This document shows positions 10,385-20,740 of a DNA stretch of 64,000 bases, piece by piece. Below the pieces are notes generated by a model. The model was not told the origin of the DNA and did not search any database. It saw nothing but the letters and a program-made list of their open reading frames with translations. The DNA is from Leishmania donovani (taxonomy: Eukaryota; Euglenozoa; Kinetoplastea; Trypanosomatida; Trypanosomatidae), in assembly GCF_000227135.1 (NCBI RefSeq), contig NC_018243.1:393372-457371 (forward strand), given 5' to 3'. Every line of letters begins with the position of its first letter. The stretch's first letter is position 1. A program made the position numbers and the translations under genes.

Positions 10385-13321
10385 ATGCGCTTTCTGCGTT
10401 TTCGAGAGTCACGTGGTGCTGCCCCTTGCGCGGCGCAAGATTCCGAAAGCGTTGTCGTCGCGACCGTTGGCAGTCGTCGCCTACGGAGTGTGTCGCGGCA
10501 CGCGCGCACACTATGGCAGTGGTCGTCGTCTTTGAGGAGTAGCAGCTGCCGTTGCTGCGTGTCATGTTTTGCACTGCTGGGGCAGCGCGTGCAGCGTTCG
10601 TGCCGCTGGCTGAAGAGGCGCAGGCTGCTGTGGTGTGCGGTGGCGGCACTGCTCCTGCTGCTGCTCATTACACTGACCCTCGCTGTGGTCCTCCTCATCG
10701 CGCTCACGTGGAACTATCCGTGGACGCAGTCGCATGTGGAGGGGTGGCTGCGCGACTTGACCGTGAGCCGATTCTCCGCGGTGGTGCCGGGCAACGTTCA
10801 CCCGCGCGAGCCAGAGCGACTGTGGGGGCTCACAGTGCGATCACCAGAGGCGCTGTCGACAGAGCCGGTTGCCAACAATGGCAGAGGCGGCCGGACGAGT
10901 GAGACGGATGCTGCTGCGCGACAGGAGCAACTAGCGGCGCGCTTGCTGGACCTGCACGGGGCCATGCTGCTCCTTTACACATTTGTGAACGGCAGCGAGG
11001 CGAACCACGTCTACCGTCGGCTCGCACTCATGGCTTGCGGCGATTATATACGCAATGTCGAGTTCCAACTTGCACTGAACGGCGTCGTGACGGACGGCAA
11101 GGGTACGACGGAGTTTTGCACGACGTCCATTCATCGCGCCAAGACGAATGCGGAGGTGCGGAAGATGGTGGCTCGTCGTGCTTCGACCACGGTAACGAGT
11201 CGCGATCGCGAGTCGGACGAGCTGCGGCACAGCCTGCGCAGCGTGGAGCAGCACGTGCGGTGGCACCGCGGCCGCGTGGTGATGGTGTCGCCCGGGCACC
11301 ACCCGACGTGGGTGGACGGCGCGAAGAACTTCCTTGCTGGGATGTGCGGCGGTGCGCGCGTGCAGGCGCTGCGGTCGAGCGGGACGCACCTGCGCGTGAC
11401 GACTGTGCACCAGGACGCCGTGATGCCGACGCACGCGAGGCTCACTGTCAACACAAACGCTATCGAGCAGCAGCTGTGGCGCGTGCGCAACATGACACCC
11501 GTGCACGTGTACATGAACGACGACTACTTTGTGAACCGCGACGTTGCGATCACGGACCTGTTCAACGAGTACGGCGGCACGATTGTGCGGACGGAGTCAG
11601 CAGCCATTGCCGGCGCGAAGACTGGCAATTCCGGTCTCATGACGTGGGCGGATGGAGTCTTGGGCACAAACTTCTTCGTCACTGACGAGCTGGATCTGCG
11701 GCACGAAGATGAGGTACCTGCTGCTGTCGTGCGGTTGTGGCAGCAGCAGGACGATGCGCTCACGCTCTGGGACGTCGAGGCGGTGAAGGAGGGCAAGACG
11801 CCACTGCCAGCGGTCAAGGCTCCTAACCTACGAAACGCCATCTTCATCATGCTGGACTACGCCGAGACTTCCCCACCGCGCAGCATCGCGGTGCCCCGCG
11901 TCGACACGGTGGACGGAGTCGTAGCCGCGTACAGCAGTCGCACATTCGGCACGTTGCGGCCCCGCTTTTACGCGACCCACGCGCCGTTCGTGTACTGCAC
12001 GAACATGCTGCGGTACTTCGCCTTGCGGTACCAGCGCGAGTTCGCGCAGTCGATGTTTTTGAGCCGTGCGCGTAGCGCGTCCGATCTTTCTGTACCCTTC
12101 TTGTACAACGCCTTCATCATGGCGCGGCCATGGCAGGCGTCGCCGCGCTTTCCCGCCTACATCACCCTTCGACAGCAACTGAAGGAGCGGCAGCTGCGAA
12201 CTGCGTCACTGTCACCATCACTGATGCCAGCAGAGCCAAAGGCGGCCGACGCAGCTGGCGTGGGAGAGAGGCAGCCGCACATGGAATGGCCATCGCAGCC
12301 CCCACCCAAGCAGGTGCCTGGAGTGTCCGTGGAGGAGAAGATCAATGTAGCGCCCATCGAGCTGAACAACTGCGATGGCTGTGCACCTGCTACGATGCTC
12401 GTTGGCCCTGAAAAGAGTGAATGCCTTTTCGGCAAGTTCTCCGACGACCTGCGCGCCAACGATGGTTTCATGCGACAAGTGAGTCAAGCGCAGCCCCTCT
12501 TCTTCAACGTGAACGCTGGTCTCACGAAGCCCGAGGCAGCCGATCAGTTGCGCGCCTTCCTGCAAGAGTTGTTCCCTAAGCCTATTTTCCTAGAAAACAA
12601 CGCCGGAGGCGACGCTGCTCTGTCGAGGCTGTTTGGCGACCTGATGGCGCTGCCGGTGGTGGGCGTTGTGTCATACGAGGAGGGCGTGTGCCCGCTTGTG
12701 CGGAGCCTTGCGCTCGCGTTCGCGGGGCACCACCGTGGCGGCGTGCGTGTGAGCGTGCAGCGGTATGGGTTCGGCGAGGTGGACGCCACCATGGCGGAGG
12801 TGCGGCAGGACTTGCGGTACGCGCAGCAGAGCGCCATGCCTGCTGTTGCCTGCACCTACGCCGCGCACGTGACCGTGAAGAAATCGCGAAGAGGCGAGTC
12901 TCTGGCGGCCCTTGCGCGGCGCGTGCTGGATGCTGCTGACAAAACCGGTAGTAGTGGCGTAGAGCTGCCGTCGACGTGCGGCCTGGGCAGCGCTGGGCTG
13001 CGCGTGCGCGGGTTCGTGGTGGACGCGCGGACGCCAGGTGCGCCGTTACGTGACATGCGAGCTGTGGCCACGGCGCTAGCGGTGCCTGCGCAGACGCTCT
13101 CGCTGGAGGACTTCCGCGCCGTTGCTGTTGGGCCGTCGGAGGGCGACGTGGTGCTGGTTGTGTCGCGCGAGGACGCGGAGGCGAAGGCGGTGCACTGGGT
13201 GAATGGGGCGTCGGAGAGTGACCTGCTTGTGACGTACCCGCTGCCGGTGGAGGCGTACGAGGACATGGGCGCGGAGGTGCGGTGGGTTGAGTGGAGGCCA
13301 AGGGCGAAAGCCACTGTTTAG
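10385..13321 (+). CDS. Stealth-family sugar-phosphate transferase, copy 3 (complete, 978 aa)
   Basis: The only complete array member in view. The start at 10385 (MRFLRFRESRG) is the first ATG after the splice-acceptor tract; the frame is open further upstream but without a credible ATG. Residues about 82-110 form one long hydrophobic helix (LLWCAVAALLLLLLITLTLA and on), so type II membrane topology with a lumenal catalytic part is predicted. CR1: LLYTFVNGSEANHVYRR at about 194-210. CR2: about 273-386, with RESDELRHSLRSVEQHV and VYMNDDYFVNRDV. CR3: about 528-583, YATHAPFVYCTNMLRYF to PFLYNAFIMARPW. CR4: about 659-738, NNCDGCAPATM and LFFNVNAGLTKPEAADQLR. A lineage-specific C-terminal domain fills 739-978. 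All four conserved regions are present, so an active enzyme is plausible. Family knowledge: transfer of hexose-1-phosphate from a nucleotide sugar. The substrate here is unknown; a mannosyl-phosphate transferase for phosphoglycans is inference. Confidence 0.9.
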   Translation: MRFLRFRESRGAAPCAAQDSESVVVATVGSRRLRSVSRHARTLWQWSSSLRSSSCRCCVSCFALLGQRVQRSCRWLKRRRLLWCAVAALLLLLLITLTLAVVLLIALTWNYPWTQSHVEGWLRDLTVSRFSAVVPGNVHPREPERLWGLTVRSPEALSTEPVANNGRGGRTSETDAAARQEQLAARLLDLHGAMLLLYTFVNGSEANHVYRRLALMACGDYIRNVEFQLALNGVVTDGKGTTEFCTTSIHRAKTNAEVRKMVARRASTTVTSRDRESDELRHSLRSVEQHVRWHRGRVVMVSPGHHPTWVDGAKNFLAGMCGGARVQALRSSGTHLRVTTVHQDAVMPTHARLTVNTNAIEQQLWRVRNMTPVHVYMNDDYFVNRDVAITDLFNEYGGTIVRTESAAIAGAKTGNSGLMTWADGVLGTNFFVTDELDLRHEDEVPAAVVRLWQQQDDALTLWDVEAVKEGKTPLPAVKAPNLRNAIFIMLDYAETSPPRSIAVPRVDTVDGVVAAYSSRTFGTLRPRFYATHAPFVYCTNMLRYFALRYQREFAQSMFLSRARSASDLSVPFLYNAFIMARPWQASPRFPAYITLRQQLKERQLRTASLSPSLMPAEPKAADAAGVGERQPHMEWPSQPPPKQVPGVSVEEKINVAPIELNNCDGCAPATMLVGPEKSECLFGKFSDDLRANDGFMRQVSQAQPLFFNVNAGLTKPEAADQLRAFLQELFPKPIFLENNAGGDAALSRLFGDLMALPVVGVVSYEEGVCPLVRSLALAFAGHHRGGVRVSVQRYGFGEVDATMAEVRQDLRYAQQSAMPAVACTYAAHVTVKKSRRGESLAALARRVLDAADKTGSSGVELPSTCGLGSAGLRVRGFVVDARTPGAPLRDMRAVATALAVPAQTLSLEDFRAVAVGPSEGDVVLVVSREDAEAKAVHWVNGASESDLLVTYPLPVEAYEDMGAEVRWVEWRPRAKATV

Positions 13322-14335
13322 CGGCTGCAGGAGAAAGACGAGACGAGCTGGATGGCTGAGTGTAGGGGTGGGTGGGTGGGGAACGCTTGTAGAGTAGGCA
13401 AGCGCACGCGCGCGCTGGCTGGCGTGACGCTTCAAGGTCGTCTGTCCTCCCACCCGGCACACGATGAGCCAGCAGGAAGAGGTGCTGCTCGGCTTTGAGT
13501 GCTTCGTGTTCTGTCTCTGTCCGCTGACGAGCGCCGCCTCCATCGATCGCTCTTATTCGGTGTGCAAGCGCGCGAGACAGACACACGAGCATGCACAGAG
13601 GTGTGCGCACCCCAAAGGCAACGGCTGTGCCTTCATTGTGGTGTCTGCAAGACGGTGACGTGACGACGCAGCATGGCCTGCGCAGCGAAGCGGATGTAGC
13701 TGCATCACTGTACGCATGGAAAGCCGAAAACACAATACAACAACGAAAGGGTAAAGGCGTGGGGCAGAACGATGCGGAAGAGGAGGATACCCGCATGCTT
13801 TTGTGGTGGCAGGGACGGATGCCGCCACGTCACACGGATGGGCTTCTGCTACTCCAAGAACCCCCTCCTTCTCCTTTCACACGCGCACACGCACGGCATG
13901 ACTCTCTGTCGCTATTTCGTATTTGCTCCCCTTTTTCGATGTGTTTCCTTTCGTTATCGCTCTGTGTGACGCTGGCGCACGTACACTCATGACCGCGGTG
14001 GCCGTGTGTATGCTGCGCTCATGTGCCCACCCCACTCCTCCTTTCCCTCCCTTCCCTCACTTCCCTCACCACACACACACACACACGCATCGACGTTGCC
14101 ACCCGCAGTGATCCCATCTGCACTCCGCTGGCACTCTTTCTCGGCGCTTTTACTTCTTTCGGCATTCCACTTCTCGCTCTCCCCGCGTGCACGCACGATC
14201 GACACGACCGCGCTGGCCGCACCCACGGACACCTCGTACAGAACCTCTTTAACCACCATAGCGGCGACGAGTGGTGGGAAAGGGGGGAGGGGAAAACGAA
14301 AAGAAAACACGTTCACACCTCTAGCACGTCGAACC
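13322..14335. other. Intergenic region upstream of UFM1
   Basis: No gene seen. Contains TC-rich tracts (13860-13970, 14035-14075), a short CA repeat (about 14071-14088) and a pyrimidine tract at about 14131-14178 that could serve the UFM1 splice acceptor. Confidence 0.7.
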
Positions 14336-14683
14336 ATGAGCGCTGCGAACGACTCCGGTGCTCCTGCGGCGCCGAGCGGCAACAAGGTAACCTTCCGCGT
14401 CATCCTCACCTCGGAGCGGAGCCAACCATTTCGTGTGATCAGCATTGCCGAGGAGGCCCCGCTCACGGCGGTGCTGCGCTTCGCCGCCGAGGAGTTCGGC
14501 GTTGCTTCCGTTGACTCCATGGCCGCGACCACTAAGGACGGCACCGGCATCAACCCTGCGCAGACGGCCGGCACGGTGTTCATGAAGTATGGTCAGGAGA
14601 TCCGACTGATTCCGCGTGATCGCGTCGGTGCCGCCCCCTGCGTCCGCCTTCTGAGGAGCCGGTGGCGGTGGTGGAGGGGGTGA
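14336..14683 (+). CDS. UFM1: Ubiquitin-fold modifier 1 (UFM1) precursor with 17-residue tail
   Basis: 115 residues. After a 16-residue N-terminal extension the chain follows UFM1 throughout: KVTFRVILTSE, PLTAVLRFAAEEFGV, the hallmark GINPAQTAG, then IRLIPRDRVG at 89-98. UFM1 is a small protein modifier. A UfSP protease exposes the VG glycine, UBA5 (E1) and UFC1 (E2) carry it, and UFL1 (E3) attaches it to targets. Mature UFM1 would end at Gly98. The tail removed is 17 residues here (AAPCVRLLRSRWRWWRG), against two in human UFM1. From memory, the Leishmania donovani protein was reported with a comparable extension and a mitochondrial association. Start: AACCATGAG at 14336 fits the family N terminus; the same frame is open upstream, but that stretch is low-complexity 5' flank. 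Confidence 0.95.
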   Translation: MSAANDSGAPAAPSGNKVTFRVILTSERSQPFRVISIAEEAPLTAVLRFAAEEFGVASVDSMAATTKDGTGINPAQTAGTVFMKYGQEIRLIPRDRVGAAPCVRLLRSRWRWWRG

Positions 14684-15647
14684 GAGCGGCAAGCGATGCT
14701 GTGTCTCTTGTGTGCCATACCAAGGCACCTGAGCTGAACCGCGCCTGTCTCGCGACACTATTTTCCCTCAGTTTTGGTTCTCTTTCGCTGTGGGCGCTTC
14801 TCCCTTGTAAAGGATTTCAGTGGCACACATACATGCATACATAAACGCATATGCGTGTGTGTGTGTGTGTGCCTCTCTCTGCCAAGTGCACGACGGTGCC
14901 TTCGAACTCCCCCATCCCCTCAAAACAACGGCACGCGCATATGTGCGGATAAGCGCGCGCGTGTGCTGACATCGAAGAGGACAACGAGGAACGAAGGAAA
15001 GCAGGAGCGTGCTATGGCCGCTCTTTCTCTTCTGCTGGCGGACGTGCATGTCTGCGTGCGTGCCTTCCAGAGCCGTCCACGATTTGTCGGACTCCACTCT
15101 CTTTATGCGCATGACGTCCGTGCGCGCCCCCCTCCACTTCCCTCTCTTTCTTTCCCTACCCCCTAACTTCGCCTCACCTCTCGCACCCGCTCTTGCCGCA
15201 CATGCGTCAGCGCGCTTCTCTCGAGGTTTTGAGTGTGATCTGCTTTTTTCAGTTGTGTCTGCACGGATTGCATGCTTGGGTGCGGCTGTGTCCGCGCACA
15301 CGCCCCCATCCCTCTCTGTGGCTGTCTCTTTCTCTCTGTTGCTTCATCCTGTTGCACCTTCTCCGTCGACGATCTCTTCGCCCCTTTTCAGGGAGGCTCC
15401 TGTCGGCGTCATCGGCGTCATCTGCGCTTGTACATAAAAGTATTATTTCTTTTGCGTTGCGTTGCGCTTTACTCGGCCGGTCTGCCTGCGTTGCCACACC
15501 GTCGGCAGCCATCTCTCCCCATCTCTCCCCATCTTTTCCCCCTCCTCTCTCTCACGCGCATCCTTCCAAGACTCTTTCTCCCGTTGACTCCATCTGCGTA
15601 CGCACGTGTGCGCCACGTGTGTAGGCGCATCGGGATCAGGTGTCGAG
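14684..15647. other. Intergenic region downstream of UFM1
   Basis: No gene seen. Contains a TG run (about 14855-14870) and a long pyrimidine tract (about 15509-15570) with AG at 15569-15570 or 15623-15624, the likely splice acceptor of the next gene. Confidence 0.7.
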
Positions 15648-17198
15648 ATGGCGCTCTCCTCGCAGTGGAGCCAGGCTGTCGTGGTGCGGGCGACGACCAA
15701 GGGTGAGGTAATAGTGCCGCAGCAGCCAAACAACGGTACCGCGCGCGCCATGGCGGCAGCTGGCAACCCCATCATCGTGCGTGCCCGCACAGCCGCCAAC
15801 TTCGGCGCAGGGGTGACGCCGAATGCGGATGGCCGTGGCGACCGTGGCAGTAGCGGGCATGGCTTCCTCTCTGCCTTCGTCACTGGCTATGACATCAGCC
15901 AAACTTTCTGGATGCCAAACCCAAGCAAGGGAGAGATCGGCCTGCTGGAGTACCTCTATCGGCGCGGCCCGACGAACAAGTCACACGTGCTGCTGCAGAG
16001 TCGCCCGCTCCCGGAGCTACAGTTCAACTTTTCCACGTGCACCGGGTGCAACATCGACCTCAGCCACAACATGTTCCGTCTCTCCAAGGCTGCCATGGCA
16101 CTCCAGCACATGGACGCAACGCTCGGCGACGACGCCGACGCCTACGACGACAGTGGAATGGACATGAGCGTCGGCGGTAGCGGTGCGGGAGGATCCACCG
16201 GATGCAACAACTTCTCTTCCAGCTTGTCATCACCCTCGACGTCATCTCGGCGGCCGGGGTCGACGCCGCAGCGGATCAGCATCTCGACCCGCGCCTTCAA
16301 AGCCACCATGCGGGCGAGTCTGCAGTCCCTTCAGGAAGAAGACTACTACCTCGTCAAGTACCGCGACTACAGCGCCTGGGCTGTTTCCGAGTACCGCAGC
16401 ATCTGCAAGACAGACTCCATATTTGGCCGCAAGTACGTCGAGCAGTGCTTCGCCGTGCACGTGGGGCGAGAGCCAGGGGAACTGGTGCTCATCACGGAGG
16501 CGCAGTTCCTGTACGGTGTCGACGTGCTGCAGCGGCAGCTGATAAACCAGCTTACGAACGCCGTGCCGCGTCCACCGGCCGGCTGGGGCGGCGTGGACGC
16601 GAACCAGAGCAGCTATCAGCAGTACCAGATCGATATCAACTACAGCGCCTTGAACGCAGACCAGTTCCGCTCTCTCGGCGCAGTGCTCGGCGACGGCATG
16701 AGGCACGTGGGGGTTACGTGGGAGGAAGAAAGGCGCGCGGAGAAAGCGAAGGCGGAAGCGCGTGCGCGGGCGAGGGGTGGTGACGACGACTATGATTACA
16801 CGCCGCCCGCCTGGTACGACTGGACCCCCAGCGCGATCCGTGCGCGGGTGCAGCGCCGCCTTCACAGGTGTTACCGTAGTGTTGGCCAGCTCACCGTGCA
16901 GCTTGCCGTGGTCGGCGTGTGCGGATTTCTTGTCTACCGCGCTGTGAAGGGGTACATTCCCGGCTTGTCCTCGCTGAGCGATGGCTACCAAGAGGACCGT
17001 GGCGGTGGTGGCGGACGTGGGGGCCGCGGCGGCGGCAGCCGTGGAGGGCGAGGAGACGGTCGCTACTGCGACTGCCGCCGTAGCGGTCGCGGCAACGATG
17101 ACTACTACTACGACTACCGGCCGGGACTCTTCCGCAGCATCTTGATGGGCCCCAAGGAAGTGTTCGACTACATGCTAGCCCCTACCCCGGATCGGTAG
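15648..17198 (+). CDS. Hypothetical single-pass membrane protein with Gly/Arg-rich tail (516 aa)
   Basis: I do not recognise the family. The start ATG at 15648 (MALSSQWSQAVVV) is the first ATG after the pyrimidine tract. Visible: a mixed N-terminal domain with FNFSTCTGCNIDLSHNMFRL (about 126-145), a Ser-rich linker (about 165-210), a compact region with EEDYYLVKYRDYSAWAVSEY, a charged stretch EEERRAEKAKAEARARARGG (about 362-381), one hydrophobic segment LAVVGVCGFLVYRAVKGY (about 419-436), then an RGG-type tail of GGRGG repeats (about 449-475), a DDYYYDYRPG patch and MGPKEVFDYMLAP at the end. The RGG/Tyr-rich tail could bind RNA or be arginine-methylated; this is inference. Codon use matches the neighbouring genes. 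Confidence 0.85.
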   Translation: MALSSQWSQAVVVRATTKGEVIVPQQPNNGTARAMAAAGNPIIVRARTAANFGAGVTPNADGRGDRGSSGHGFLSAFVTGYDISQTFWMPNPSKGEIGLLEYLYRRGPTNKSHVLLQSRPLPELQFNFSTCTGCNIDLSHNMFRLSKAAMALQHMDATLGDDADAYDDSGMDMSVGGSGAGGSTGCNNFSSSLSSPSTSSRRPGSTPQRISISTRAFKATMRASLQSLQEEDYYLVKYRDYSAWAVSEYRSICKTDSIFGRKYVEQCFAVHVGREPGELVLITEAQFLYGVDVLQRQLINQLTNAVPRPPAGWGGVDANQSSYQQYQIDINYSALNADQFRSLGAVLGDGMRHVGVTWEEERRAEKAKAEARARARGGDDDYDYTPPAWYDWTPSAIRARVQRRLHRCYRSVGQLTVQLAVVGVCGFLVYRAVKGYIPGLSSLSDGYQEDRGGGGGRGGRGGGSRGGRGDGRYCDCRRSGRGNDDYYYDYRPGLFRSILMGPKEVFDYMLAPTPDR

Positions 17199-18319
17199 TG
17201 GTGGCCCGATCTGCAGGCCCTTTGCGTATGCTGCGCCTGATTCTCTTCCTCGTCTGCTTTTCTCTAACCCCTCGGTGGCTCTACTCCGCGTAGATCGTCG
17301 TTTGCTTATGGGACTGGTTTGCGTGTTTGTGTCCATTAGTGTTCCTGTATACGTTGCTGTGGCAGGCGTGTCTTCGGTGTGCGCGGAGGCACGTGCATTT
17401 CTACTTGAAGGGAAGAGGTATGCTGTCGCACCTTAGCTGCCGGTGAAAGACGGCGTGCCCGCATGGACGTGCTTCCGTGGAGCCGCATCGCGCAGGAGAG
17501 GAGAAACAGGCGCGTACCTACGGAGAGAGGGGGCGGGCGGGGATGCGGAAGAGGGTCGAGTGCGATTCAGGTGGGTGATGGGGCCGATGGCTAGAGTGCA
17601 ACGTCCCACGCATGCAGCCGCTTCCCTCCCGGACTGCCTCTCCACCCACCCACTACTGCTGCACCGCGACAACACTCTCTCTCACCTTTGTGTTCGTACA
17701 CGCCCCCGCCCTCACACCTTATAAACGGGGCCGAGAAGAGAGGAAGCCAGTCGTGTCACGCTTCAGCGGCAATTCTCGCGCGCTCTGTGAGAGTGGGCTC
17801 ATCTTCGCGCGTGCGTGCGTGCGTCTTCGTTTCTGTATCTGTATGCCGGTATTCGCTTAGAAGCAAAGAACGCGAGCGACACGGAGCAGCAACACACATG
17901 CTCAATCATCTACAGTATGGGCAAGAGGAGAGGCGTGCATGAGCCCCTCCCCCCTCGCAGCGACGCACACAGGCGCACGCTTCTCTGACTCTCTCTCCGT
18001 GCCTGTGTATGTGTGCGTGTGCGCGCACTATCGGACTCTGCGAAGGGGCAGCGTAATCGACTATCGTTAGCCCCACCCCGCACCTCACGCACATCATGCA
18101 CGGTTGCCCAGTCTGTCTGTCCTTTTCCCTACGCTTTTCTCTGTGCCTCTTGCTGGATCTGTGCGTATTACGGATACCTCCATAAGCGGCCTTCCTCTCT
18201 CGCTCTATCTTCTTGCGTGCACATCGTGGCCGGCGTTGCGGTGCTGCATCTCCCCTGCACACCCTCCCGCTGTTGTAATGCATGCGTGCACGTGGTGGGG
18301 TTCCACTGATCGTTGTTTC

Positions 18320-19520
18320 TGCTGCGAATGCCGCCGCGATGGAGATAGGAGGCACGCATCCCCCCTCACCCTCTGTGATTTCTTTGCTCGCATCGACCAG
18401 CCCAGAGAAACCAGCATGCAAGTAGAGGCAGCGTACCTCACCAGGATGCTGACTTGGGCGGCCCACACCCTCTCTCACCAACTCACATGTTGAGCCTTCG
18501 ACCCTCCGCGCGCAGGCTGCAGCTGCACTCCTACCCCACCCCGCCGCGTCTCCCATACCAGATAATCTACCCCTCGTCCATTTGTGTGATAGCGCAGACT
18601 CTTGCTGACTGCCATGCATGTGCGTTGCAGTCGACCGGCTCACACATCGTTGTGCCGTCGTCGGAGTCACCGTCACGGCCAAGTTAATTCAACTGTCCGT
18701 ATCACGCTGTTCTGCCGGCACCCAAGAGGGGACGACGCTGCCCCAGATCAGCTCCTCCGTTACTGGACCTGCTAGACCGCCTGCTTCCCCCAACGGCAAC
18801 GGTGGGGCCGACATCTCCGGCTGCCCCTTTCAGCGTTTCACGCCCGGAAATCACCACGGCGGTCAGTAGCACCAGCACCTCCCGCGCTGCGGCAGTCAAG
18901 TCGCTGACATCGGAGGAGGTACGCCGGCAGCACTTGAGCGGCGCTTGATCGAGTACTGCCTTCTCTCCTCACGGAGCCCCTCACAAGAATTACTAAGGCC
19001 CGCACCACCATCATCACCACTGCCGGCACTACCGCGTGCTTCTGCCGTTAACCCCCACCTCGAACGTAGGACCGGTAGCTCCGCCGGCGCTGCCGACGCC
19101 CCGACGCCACCTGGGCGGCCTACACACTCCAGGCACGCGGCTTCGCTTGTATCGGCACTAGCCGCATGGGGAGGAACTGATCTTCGGCACTAAAAGTCAC
19201 GGACTGCAGGCCTCGGCTGTCATGGTGCCTCACGTGGCCCATCGCTACCAACCGGTGCCGTTTTCACATGGCCCTTCTTATCTGGCCGCCACCGCCATTC
19301 ATGACGCGTCCTCGGTGAGGGAGACGGCGGTGGTGAACAGAGTACAAACCTTCCGAAGGCTGAAGCGCGCCTCTGCCCGTGATGCGCAACACCGTGCTGC
19401 ACCCTCCTCATCGTCGATGCCGGTGTTTTTGCAGTTACTGGGAGGGGAGTGGTTGCGAGGCGGCGGGGGCGCTAGACGCTGCTGGCTACTTCTCTACTCA
19501 TCTTGTCCTCCTGGAGCGGT
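18320..19520 (+). pseudogene. Decayed protein-coding gene, family not recognised
   Basis: The sequence has the codon character of a local coding gene but no intact frame. Pieces that read like protein: SMQVEAAYLTRMLTWAAHTL (about 18412-18471, frame 2), SAPPLLDLLDRLLPPTATVG then VSRPEITTAVSSTSTSRAAA and VKSLTSEEVRRQHLSG (18745-18947, frame 1), and PHGEELIFGTKSHGLQASAV with MVPHVAHRYQPVPFSHGPSY through RLKRASARDAQHRA (19159-19400, frame 1). The main frame is cut by TAA at 18685-18687, TGA near 18948, a stop near 18993 and TAG near 19156. The limits are approximate. Either a lineage-specific gene loss or poor sequence; the number of stops favours true decay. No function can be proposed. Confidence 0.6.
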
Positions 19521-20641
19521 CTGAGGCGTAGGTGGGCTGACGAAGAGAAGGGCGAAGGGCCTATGTGCGTGATCGTGTGCATCTCCACACCGATCTGGGT
19601 GCACAGGGCCACGTACCTCTAGCCCACTCCCTCCTTGCTCAAGGTGCATACAGTACGTATATGACCGCATACATGCACACGCACAAGTGTACCCGCTGCT
19701 CTTCTTAGCCTCTTCTCTCCACTGCACGACTCCTCGTGCTGACGCATCATAGCTCTCTCTGTCTCTCTATGCCTCGACGGCTTGCCAGTGCCTCGTGTTG
19801 CTGCCTGCGGCCCCCCTCCCTCAGTTTCTCTTCTGCGCGTATTTTTTTCACGTATGCGTGCGCTCCTTAACCCTTTTGGGCTTGTTGGAGTCACGCATGG
19901 ATCTGTAAGGGCTCGGGTACGCGGAGAAGGGGTGGGATGGGGGAGGAGGGGGCAGGGGCCGTCGCTACCCGTCACTCCTACCTCTCCACCTCTTCCACTG
20001 ACTTTGCACGCACACGCGCCTGATGCGATCTTCTCCGCATCATTTCTCACCTCCGCTCGCCTCTCCCGAGTCCTTTTTTTTTGTTCTGCCTTTCGCACGT
20101 CTGCTGATGTCCGCCTCTCCCATCCCTCCCCCTCAACACTTTACGTGCTTACTCAAGCCGGTGTGTGCACGTGTACGGGGATTTTTCTTTTAGCGTTGCG
20201 CGGCCCCCTCTCTGCACTCAGCCGCCCCCCTTTCCCCGGGCTGCGCTGCCGCCGCGATACCCGCTCGTGGAATCTTCTTCGACTCGATGGCAGCCCTCTT
20301 GTTTTTGTCTCTTCTGAAGGTTCAAGAGGGGTGATGGCGGTCGCTGAGCGCTCTGTGACGCACACACACTCCTGCTGATTCATTCACTTCTTTGCTGCGC
20401 TGTCTGCTGTCTTTCCTCTTAGCCTGAGCGGTGACTGTTGTAGACGTCATGCCGGCTGTCCGGCGGGAGCACGCACAACAATGGACGTCCACCTGACACG
20501 CACACGACACGCAACGAGAACGATGGCTTTACTGTGCTGTTACTGCCCTCTCTCTCTCTCTCACCCGGCCTCGAGGCTGCAGGGCCCGCTGTGTTTTTCC
20601 CGGCTGCCCTTATCCCTGCTGTTGACCCGCTCCACCACACC

Positions 20642-20740
20642 NNNNNNNNNNNNNNNNNNNNNNNNNNNNNNNNNNNNNNNNNNNNNNNNNNNNNNNNNNN
20701 NNNNNNNNNNNNNNNNNNNNNNNNNNNNNNNNNNNNNNNN
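20642..20740. other. Assembly gap (99 N)
   Basis: A run of 99 N in intergenic sequence. The flanks do not share visible sequence. Confidence 0.95.

Noticed and set aside
17906..18682. 258-codon - strand open frame
   Set aside because: Antisense to the unit and partly opposite the decayed + strand gene; no protein-like composition.
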